A stretch of DNA of 64,000 nucleotides. Origin: Aureimonas sp. SA4125 (GTDB lineage Bacteria; Pseudomonadota; Alphaproteobacteria; Rhizobiales; Rhizobiaceae). Positions 57,510 to 64,000 of this stretch are shown piece by piece (the first letter of the stretch is position 1; the number at the start of each line of letters is the position of its first letter). The stretch is from positions 1,116,001 through 1,180,000 of the forward strand of contig NZ_AP025032.1 in assembly GCF_019973775.1 (NCBI RefSeq). The letters run 5' to 3'. The position numbers were made by a program, and so were the translations under genes. The notes under the pieces were generated by a model, which saw only the letters and a list, made by a program, of their open reading frames with translations, was not told where the DNA came from and ran no database searches.

Positions 57510-59315
57510 CTATTCCGCCGCGCGCATCAAGTCGCTTGTCTCGAATTGCAGGCGGGCCAGCCGGGCGTAGAGGCCACCCGCGGCGATCAGTGACCGGTGC
57601 GTTCCCTCCTCGACGATCCGTCCGCCATCGATCACGAGGATTCTGTCGGCCTTGAGGACGGTCGCGAGGCGATGGGCGATGACGAGTGTCGTGCGCCCGA
57701 CCATCAGCCGGTCCAGCGCCTTCTGCACCAGCCCCTCGCTTTCCGCATCGAGCGCCGAGGTCGCCTCGTCGAGCAGAAGAATCGGCGCGTCGCGCAGGAT
57801 CGCCCGGGCAATGGCGATGCGCTGGCGCTGGCCGCCCGACAGGGTGACCCCGCGCTCGCCGATCTGGCTGTCGAAGCCATCGGACATCTGGCCGATGAAG
57901 TCCTCGGCGAGAGCGTCCCGGGCCGCCAGCCGGATCGCCTCGATATCGGCCGAAGCCTCGCCGAAGGAGATGTTTTCGGCGACGGAGGCGGCGAAGACGG
58001 TGACATCCTGCGGCACGAGGGCGATGCGCGAGCGCAGGGCCTCGAGATCCACCTTGGCGATGTCGACGCCGTCGACGAGGATGCGGCCCTCGGTCGGATC
58101 GTAGAATCGCTCGATCAGCCCGAAGATGGTCGACTTGCCGGCACCGGACGGCCCGACGATCGCGACCGTCTCGCCCGGCCGGATGTCGAAGGACAGATCG
58201 TGCACCGTCGAGCGCTCGCTCTGTGTCGGATAGGCAAAGGTCACCTTCTCGAAGCGGACGGCGCCTTGCGCCGGGCGCGGCAGCAGGAGCGGCGTGACGG
58301 GGGAAGCGACCGCCGACTGTTCCGCCAGGAGCTCGCCGAGACGCTCGGCCGCGCCTGCAGCCTGCGACAGCTCGCCCCAGACCTCGGACAGCGAGCCGAG
58401 GGATCCGGCGGCGAACACCGCATACAGGAGAAACTGGCCGAGCGTGCCGCCGGTCATCGTCCCGTCGATGACGCGCTGGGCGCCGACCCAGAGCACGGCG
58501 ACGATGGAAGCGGTGATCAGGAAGATGGCAAGGGCCGTCAGAAAGGACCGCGCCACCACCGAGGAGCGTGCCGCGTTGAAGGCGCTGTCGACCGCCGTAC
58601 CGAAGCGGCGCGTGGCCGTGTCCTCGCTGGTGAAGGCCTGGACGGTGCGTACCGCGCTGATCGCCTCGCCGGCATAGGCGCTCGCGGCCGCCAGCATATC
58701 CTGCGCGAGGCGCGACCGCCGCCGCACGGACCGCCCGAAGGCCACGAGCGGGATGACGATCAGGGGAATGGCGCCGATCACGATCGTCGACAGGCTGGGA
58801 CTCGTCACCGCCATCATCGCCACGGCGCCGACGAAGAGAATGAGGTTGCGCAGCGCGACCGAGGCGGTGGCGCCGACGGTCGACTTGATCTGCGTCGTGT
58901 CGGCCGTCAGCCGCGAGACGATCTCGCCCGACTGGTTGCGATCGTAGAATCCGGGCGAAAGGCGCACGACATGACGGAAGACGTCCTTGCGCAGATCAGC
59001 CACGACGCGCTCGCCGAGGGTGATGACGAAGTAGTAGCGGCCGGCACTGGCGAGCGCGAGAACGACCGCCAGGATCATGAGCATGCCGAAATACGTATCG
59101 ATGAAGCCGCTGTCGGCAGCCGTGAACCCCTTGTCGATGACGCGGCGCACGGCGACCGGCAAGGACAGGGTCGTGGCGGCGGCGAGCACCAGGAACGACA
59201 GGGCGCAGGCGATCAGCCGCTTCTGACGTGTGAGATAGGGCAGGAGCTGCACCAGCGGCTGGAGATTGCCGCGCCGTCGTGCGTCGCTCGACGGGCGTGA
59301 TGGTTCAGTCGTCAC
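57510..59315 (-). CDS. ABC exporter, fused permease-ATPase (MsbA/LmrA type)
   Basis: A 601-residue half-transporter: six-helix membrane domain at ~1-330 and ATPase at ~350-590 with Walker A GPSGAGKST, signature LSGGQRQR, Walker B ILLLDEATSALD and switch His in VIAHRLATV. Such proteins export lipids or drugs. A GTG at 59315 with AGGAG six bases upstream is preferred over an upstream extension without a ribosome binding site. Confidence 0.92.
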   Translation of the reverse strand: MTTEPSRPSSDARRRGNLQPLVQLLPYLTRQKRLIACALSFLVLAAATTLSLPVAVRRVIDKGFTAADSGFIDTYFGMLMILAVVLALASAGRYYFVITLGERVVADLRKDVFRHVVRLSPGFYDRNQSGEIVSRLTADTTQIKSTVGATASVALRNLILFVGAVAMMAVTSPSLSTIVIGAIPLIVIPLVAFGRSVRRRSRLAQDMLAAASAYAGEAISAVRTVQAFTSEDTATRRFGTAVDSAFNAARSSVVARSFLTALAIFLITASIVAVLWVGAQRVIDGTMTGGTLGQFLLYAVFAAGSLGSLSEVWGELSQAAGAAERLGELLAEQSAVASPVTPLLLPRPAQGAVRFEKVTFAYPTQSERSTVHDLSFDIRPGETVAIVGPSGAGKSTIFGLIERFYDPTEGRILVDGVDIAKVDLEALRSRIALVPQDVTVFAASVAENISFGEASADIEAIRLAARDALAEDFIGQMSDGFDSQIGERGVTLSGGQRQRIAIARAILRDAPILLLDEATSALDAESEGLVQKALDRLMVGRTTLVIAHRLATVLKADRILVIDGGRIVEEGTHRSLIAAGGLYARLARLQFETSDLMRAAE

Positions 59316-59565
59316 ATGCAACTCCTGCAGTCTGGCGGGCGCGGTGGCGAACGTCCGTCGGACGATCTCACCGAAGCGGAGGGCCGGCATCCCACGAGGG
59401 GTAAAAACCGGCGGCCCTTGTGCCGTGCTGGGGCCTGATGTATAGGCCCACCATCGAATTTGAAAGCGATCCCGCGGTTTCTGGCCGCTTTTGTCACACT
59501 GGGCGCGACGATCGCCGGGACGCACCGAAGCGCCGAAGGCGCATGGGCAACAGGACGGAAGACCG

Positions 59566-59787
59566 ATGAGAGAGAAGATTCATCCCGAATACCACGCGAT
59601 CACGGTCGTGATGACGAACGGCACCGAGTACATGACCCGCTCGACCTGGGGCAAGGAAGGCGACCGGATGAACCTCGACATCGACCCGACCAGCCACCCT
59701 GCCTGGACCGGCGGCAACCAGCAGCTGATGGACCGTGGCGGCCGTGTCTCGCGCTTCAAGAAGCGGTACGAAGGCCTCGGCATCTGA
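59566..59787 (+). CDS. rpmE: 50S ribosomal protein L31
   Basis: A 73-residue protein [20 protein letters not shown] then [20 protein letters not shown]. It lacks the CxxC zinc motif, as usual in alphaproteobacteria. A strong terminator follows. Confidence 0.96.
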   Translation: MREKIHPEYHAITVVMTNGTEYMTRSTWGKEGDRMNLDIDPTSHPAWTGGNQQLMDRGGRVSRFKKRYEGLGI

Positions 59788-59805
59788 TTGCCAGCGTCCT
59801 TTTCG

Positions 59806-59846
59806 ACATGAAGAAGCCCGGCGTCTCGTCGGGCTTTTTCATGTCT
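59806..59846 (+). terminator. Rho-independent terminator of rpmE
   Basis: A nearly full inverted repeat from GACATGAAGAAGCCCGGCG to its partner CGTCGGGCTTTTTCATGTC, with a T5 run in the right arm. Outer arms GACATGA/TCATGTC extend it well beyond the usual length, so it may work in both directions. Confidence 0.9.
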
Positions 59847-60022
59847 GCTGCATGCGGGTAGAAACGACGCCCCTCGCCCCTTGAATGCGGTGCGCTCGAC
59901 GGTCGCGAGTCCCGTGCGGCGTTGGCGCGATAGCGATGGGCGGTCCTGCAGTTCGTCATGCCGCCGGCACGCCCGACACGGGGCCGGGCGCTATCCGATC
60001 GATCTTTGGATCGAAAGTGGGG

Positions 60023-61993
60023 TCAGCGGTCGCCCATCTCCGGCGCCGAGATCTGCAACGGCGAGATTGGCAGCGTGTCGCGCAAGGGCCGGCTGTATTC
60101 CGGGACGATGTGGCGCAACAATTCCACCGCTCGCTCCGCGTCGCCGTTCGCCGTGGCCACCGCGATCGCATCGAGATTGCGCCGCAGGAGTGCTGGATCG
60201 CTGACACGGGTCCGGGCCACCAGCAGTCCGGCCTTGCCGGTATCTTCGACGGCCTCGCCCGAACTGAAGAGTTCCTCGTAGAGCTTCTCGCCCTTGCGCA
60301 GGCCGACATACTCGATCTTGATGTCGACATGGGGCTGCAGCCCGGCCAACTGGATCAGTCGTTCGGCAAGTTCGGTGATGCGGATAGGCTCGCCCATGTC
60401 GAGAACGAAGATCTGCCCCTCGGCGGAACGATCCGAGACGCCATGACCCGCCGCGTGCAGAATGAGGCGGGAGGCTTCGGGGATGGTCATGAAATAGCGG
60501 GTGATATTGGGATGGGTGACCGTCAGCGGGCCGCCACGCGCGATCTGTGCCTGGAACAGGGGCACGACGGACCCCGTCGATCCCAGCACATTGCCAAACC
60601 GCACGGTGAGGAACCGCGTGCCGGAACGCGACAGATCGAGCGACTGGCAGTAGGCCTCCGCGGCGCGCTTCGTCGCGCCCATGATGTTCGTCGGACTGAC
60701 GGCCTTGTCCGTCGACACCATGACCATGGCGACGGCCCCGACGTGAAGGGCCGCGTCGGCGACGTTGCGCGTGCCGATGAGGTTGGTCTCGATGCCCTCG
60801 AGCGGGTTTTCCTCGACGATCGGGACGTGCTTCAGCGCCGCTGCGTGGAAGATCACGTCGGGCTGGTAGCGTTCGAAGACCCGGCGCAAGCGATCGTTCT
60901 GCCGAACGTCGACGATTCGCGAGACCGTGGTGATGGACGGGGCGCATTCGGCGATCTGGCGCGTGATCGAGTAGAGGTTGAACTCGCTGTTGTCGATGAG
61001 GACCAGCGTTCTCGGCGCGAACTGGGCGATCTGGCGGACGAGCTCGCTGCCGATCGAGCCGCCGGCGCCGGTGACGAGAACGCATCTGTCGTTGATGAGC
61101 TTGGCCACATCGCGGATGTCGAGATTGATCTCTTTTCGTCCCAGAAGGTCGGCAAGCGACAGCGGCAGCGGCTCGATGGGAGCCCCGACGTCGACGGCAC
61201 CGGTCTGCGCGATGTTGGGCAGGCGCTTGACCGAGATGCGCAAGGGGGCGGCGCGCTCGACAACCATCGCCAGATCCGCCGCAGACACATCGGACGCCGT
61301 CACGATGATCTGCGTGATCGGCGTCGCCGCCAGTACCGCCCGGTCGACGATCGTACCGAGGTCCCGCAGCGCGCCGAGGACGCTCGTCCCGTGCAACTGC
61401 CGCCGACGGTTCTTCGGCCGCTCGTCGATGATTCCGATGATGCGGTTGCGCAGGTGGCCGCGACGCTGGTTGCGGATGAAGAGGTCAGCCTGGTCGTTGA
61501 AGCCAAACAGGAGCACGTTGTCATAGTGGCCGCCGGCCGATTCCTCTCGGTCGTCGATGCGGAAGGTGCCTTTTTCCTTGTAGAGCCGATAGGCAAGGCG
61601 CGGTCCGCCGAGAGCGACGATCATCACGAACCATGCAATCACCATGGTCGACCGCGGCAGATACGCACCCCGGAACAGCAGGAAATTCCCGAGCAGGAAG
61701 ATCACGCAGACGACCGTGACAGCCTTGACGATCGACAGCACGTCCAGCAGCGATGCGTAGCGCCAGGCGCCGCGGTTGAGGGAGAACAGGGGGAACAGCG
61801 CGGCGCTGAGGCAGGTGAAGGCAGCCGTCATCGCCCAGAGCTGCCACATCGTCAGCAACGGCTCGATGCCCCAGGCCAGGCCCAGAGCAAGCGTGAAGGA
61901 GAGGGCAACGGCGACGACGTCGTGAACGACACCCAGGGACCGCAGCGAGGTCCTTGGCACACGCGAAAGAAGCCGCAGCATTTGAACCAGCAT
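60023..61993 (-). CDS. Nucleotide-sugar 4,6-dehydratase, FlaA1/CapD/WbpM type
   Basis: A 656-residue membrane enzyme: four N-terminal helices to ~130 (VVAVALSFTLALGLAWGIEP, AMTAAFTCLSAALFPLFSLN), a nucleotide-binding CoA-like domain, then the dehydratase domain from ~290 with VTGAGGSIGSELVRQIAQF and VSTDKAVSPTNIMGATKRAA, where MxxxK replaces the usual YxxxK, as in WbpM/PglF. It makes UDP-4-keto sugars for surface polysaccharides or glycans. No glycosyltransferases flank it in the window. Confidence 0.92.
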   Translation of the reverse strand: MLVQMLRLLSRVPRTSLRSLGVVHDVVAVALSFTLALGLAWGIEPLLTMWQLWAMTAAFTCLSAALFPLFSLNRGAWRYASLLDVLSIVKAVTVVCVIFLLGNFLLFRGAYLPRSTMVIAWFVMIVALGGPRLAYRLYKEKGTFRIDDREESAGGHYDNVLLFGFNDQADLFIRNQRRGHLRNRIIGIIDERPKNRRRQLHGTSVLGALRDLGTIVDRAVLAATPITQIIVTASDVSAADLAMVVERAAPLRISVKRLPNIAQTGAVDVGAPIEPLPLSLADLLGRKEINLDIRDVAKLINDRCVLVTGAGGSIGSELVRQIAQFAPRTLVLIDNSEFNLYSITRQIAECAPSITTVSRIVDVRQNDRLRRVFERYQPDVIFHAAALKHVPIVEENPLEGIETNLIGTRNVADAALHVGAVAMVMVSTDKAVSPTNIMGATKRAAEAYCQSLDLSRSGTRFLTVRFGNVLGSTGSVVPLFQAQIARGGPLTVTHPNITRYFMTIPEASRLILHAAGHGVSDRSAEGQIFVLDMGEPIRITELAERLIQLAGLQPHVDIKIEYVGLRKGEKLYEELFSSGEAVEDTGKAGLLVARTRVSDPALLRRNLDAIAVATANGDAERAVELLRHIVPEYSRPLRDTLPISPLQISAPEMGDR

Positions 61994-62125
61994 CGGCTAC
62001 CCTTACGTCAGAATCGGGCTTGCCCCACGGGGCCGTGAGCATGAATTCATATCACCATCAGCCTTTAGACGTAAGATGCGGGCGGGTTGCCGACTTTGCT
62101 CGGCCGGGTTGCCTTGCCTGGTGTC

Positions 62126-63946
62126 CTAGCCAAACACGCTCGCTCCGGAATTGGCAGCACCCACGGCGAGACGGAACGGCGCGAACAGCTCGCGGCCGAT
62201 GCCGAACTCGTTGCCGCTGAGGTCGACTTCGGCGGTCTGGCGCATGGCGAGCTCGGCTGGGTCGACGAGGAGCTCCAGCGTGCCGGCATCGCCATCGAGG
62301 CGGATCATGTCGCCCTCGCGGATCTTGCCGATCATCCCGCCGGCCTTGGCCTCCGGCGTCACGTGAATGGCCGCCGGGACCTTGCCGGAGGCACCCGACA
62401 TGCGCCCGTCGGTGACGAGGGCCACCTTCTGGCCGCGGTCAAGGAGAATGCCGAGGAAGGGCGTCAGGTTGTGCAGTTCGGGCATGCCGTTCGACTGCGG
62501 GCCCTGGAAGCGCACCACGGCGATGAAGTCTCCGGTCAGCGTGCCGGCCTGAAAGGCCGCCGAGAGCTCGCCCTGGGTGTGGAAGATTTTTGCCGGCGCC
62601 TCGACGAGGCGACGCTCCGGCTTGACGGCGGAAACCTTGATCACGGCGTGGCCGATATTGCCCTGGAGCATGCGCAGGCCGCCATTGGCTGAGAAGGGCT
62701 TGTCGCCGGTCGTCAGGACCATGGGATCGCCGCTCTCCGGCGGTGCCGGCTGGCGAATGACGGATTGGCCGTCCGCGGCGAGCTTCGCCTCGATCGCATA
62801 GGGCCTGAGGCCCGCGCCCCAGGCCGTGCGGACGTCGTCGTGGAGGAGGCCGCGGTCGAGCAGTTCGCGGATGAGGAAACCCATGCCGCCGGCAGCGTTG
62901 AAATGGTTCACGTCCGACAGCCCGTTGGGATAGACGCGGGCGAGCAGCGGCGTCGCGTCCGAGAGGTCGGAAATGTCCTGCCAGGTCAGCTGGATGCCGG
63001 CCGCCGCCGCCATCGCGAGGAGATGCAGCGTATGGTTGGTCGAGCCGCCGGTGGCGTGCAGGCCGACGACGCCGTTCACCACGGCGCGCTCGTCGACGAC
63101 GAGGCCGGCCGGCGTGTACTCGTTGCCGAGGGCCGTGATCGCCAGCGCGCGCTTCGTCGCTTCCTTGGTCAGGGCGTCGCGCAGCGGCGTGTTCGGGTTG
63201 ATGAAGGAGGAGCCCGGCGTGTGCAGGCCCATGATCTCCATCAGCATCTGGTTGGAATTGGCGGTGCCGTAGAACGTACAGGTGCCCGGCCCATGATAGG
63301 ATTTGGATTCCGATTCCAGGAGCTCCGGACGGCCGACCTTCCCCTCTGCATAGAGCTGGCGGATCCGCGCCTTCTCGTCGTTCGGCAGGCCCGTGGTCAT
63401 CGGTCCCGCCGGCACGAAGATCGCCGGCAGGTGGCCGAAGGTGAGGGCGGCGATGACGAGACCGGGCACGATCTTGTCGCAGACGCCGAGATATACGACG
63501 GAATCGAACATGTCGTGGCTGAGGCCGACGGCCGCCGACATGGCGATGACGTCGCGCGAAAACAGGCTGAGCTCCATGCCGGCCTGTCCCTGCGTGACGC
63601 CGTCGCACATCGCCGGAACGCCGCCGGCGACCTGCGCCGTGCCGCCGACCTCGCGCGCTGCCGCGCGGATGAGTTCGGGATAGCGCTCGAAGGGCTGATG
63701 GGCCGAGAGCATGTCGTTGTAGGCGGTGATGATGCCGAGATTGGGCGTCTGGGTGCCGGACAGGCGCTCCTTGTCGGTCGGTCCGCAGGCGGCAAATCCA
63801 TGCGCGAGATTGCCGCAGGACAGCGTCGAGCGCTTCGGCCCGGCCGCGCCCTTGGCGCGGATGCGGCTGAGATAGAGGTCACGGGTCGGGCGCGAGCGCT
63901 CGCGAATCCGGTCGGTGATCTCGTCGATGCGACGGTCTACGGTCAT
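62126..63946 (-). CDS. edd: Phosphogluconate dehydratase (Entner-Doudoroff)
   Basis: A 606-residue IlvD/Edd-type Fe-S dehydratase turning 6-phosphogluconate to KDPG. It shows [80 protein letters not shown] and [20 protein letters not shown], with cysteines for the cluster. AAGGAT precedes the ATG at 63946. In rhizobia it usually follows zwf-pgl, which would lie beyond the right edge. Confidence 0.96.
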   Translation of the reverse strand: MTVDRRIDEITDRIRERSRPTRDLYLSRIRAKGAAGPKRSTLSCGNLAHGFAACGPTDKERLSGTQTPNLGIITAYNDMLSAHQPFERYPELIRAAAREVGGTAQVAGGVPAMCDGVTQGQAGMELSLFSRDVIAMSAAVGLSHDMFDSVVYLGVCDKIVPGLVIAALTFGHLPAIFVPAGPMTTGLPNDEKARIRQLYAEGKVGRPELLESESKSYHGPGTCTFYGTANSNQMLMEIMGLHTPGSSFINPNTPLRDALTKEATKRALAITALGNEYTPAGLVVDERAVVNGVVGLHATGGSTNHTLHLLAMAAAAGIQLTWQDISDLSDATPLLARVYPNGLSDVNHFNAAGGMGFLIRELLDRGLLHDDVRTAWGAGLRPYAIEAKLAADGQSVIRQPAPPESGDPMVLTTGDKPFSANGGLRMLQGNIGHAVIKVSAVKPERRLVEAPAKIFHTQGELSAAFQAGTLTGDFIAVVRFQGPQSNGMPELHNLTPFLGILLDRGQKVALVTDGRMSGASGKVPAAIHVTPEAKAGGMIGKIREGDMIRLDGDAGTLELLVDPAELAMRQTAEVDLSGNEFGIGRELFAPFRLAVGAANSGASVFG

Positions 63947-63968
63947 TGGGTCATCCTTTGTCGGGTGA

Positions 63969-63998
63969 GAGGCGGTCCTGTCGGGAGAGGACCGTCTC
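63969..63998 (-). promoter_or_regulatory. Hairpin just upstream of edd
   Basis: CGGTCC (63973-63978) pairs with GGACCG (63989-63994), extended by GAGG/TCTC, ending ~22 bases before the edd start. It may be an attenuator or the terminator of an upstream gene; no T tract follows within the visible bases. Confidence 0.4.
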
Positions 63999-64000
63999 GT

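Noticed and set aside
59885..62038. A 717-codon plus-strand open frame
   Set aside because: Antisense shadow of the FlaA1/CapD-type dehydratase gene.

Overview
This 64-kb, GC-rich window is chromosomal sequence from an alphaproteobacterium, most likely order Hyphomicrobiales (Rhizobiales). The markers are cpdR, mucR, gapR (DUF2312), homospermidine synthase, an Omp10-like lipoprotein beside hemH, DUF1036 beside pyk, and a palindromic repeat of a type common in rhizobial intergenic regions. A marine relative such as Aurantimonadaceae would fit the methylated-amine genes, but that placement is inference. There is no rRNA, prophage, CRISPR array or insertion sequence. One tRNA (tRNA-Val, anticodon GAC) is present.

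Region 1 (1-10.5 kb) is a methylated-amine catabolic block. It holds a GcvT-type protein cut by the window edge (DmmD-like), trimethylamine monooxygenase (tmm) and TMAO demethylase (tdm, DUF1989 fused to GcvT). A MarR regulator diverges from a SnoaL-like gene, followed by a dmmABC-like operon for dimethylamine monooxygenase. An XRE regulator and an orphan PhnD-like binding protein close the block. Together these would take trimethylamine to TMAO, to dimethylamine plus formaldehyde, to monomethylamine plus formaldehyde. The downstream monomethylamine genes are not in view.

Region 2 (10.6-19.2 kb) holds tRNA-Val, cpdR, an N-formylglutamate amidohydrolase, a probable small RNA on the minus strand near 12.3-12.4 kb, hisN, a lysophospholipase-like hydrolase, a PepSY-like periplasmic protein, an hsp20 gene with a ROSE-like leader, a GST, a DMT transporter broken by a one-base frameshift, L-threonine aldolase and a 55-codon small ORF.

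Region 3 (19.3-39 kb) has gltB and gltD separated by a decayed vapBC toxin-antitoxin remnant. It continues with cell-envelope genes (DUF459, lytic transglycosylase, galU, a beta-barrel protein, nfeD-qmcA, a DUF882 peptidase-like protein), a DMT transporter, DUF1244, gapR and mucR.

Region 4 (39-64 kb) is mostly housekeeping: pepF, homospermidine synthase, omp10-hemH, DUF1036-pyk, a TPR protein, ykgO (L36), DUF465-purE-purK, a TauE/SafE permease, a ThiE-like and a Sel1 gene, efp, suhB, a MotA/TolQ plus OmpA pair, an ABC exporter, rpmE, a FlaA1/CapD-type nucleotide-sugar dehydratase and edd. I saw no clear novel defence or mobile system. The most interesting signals are the candidate sRNA, the methylamine cluster layout, the vapBC relic, the RNA-thermometer-like leader and several perfect inverted repeats in gene-free gaps.
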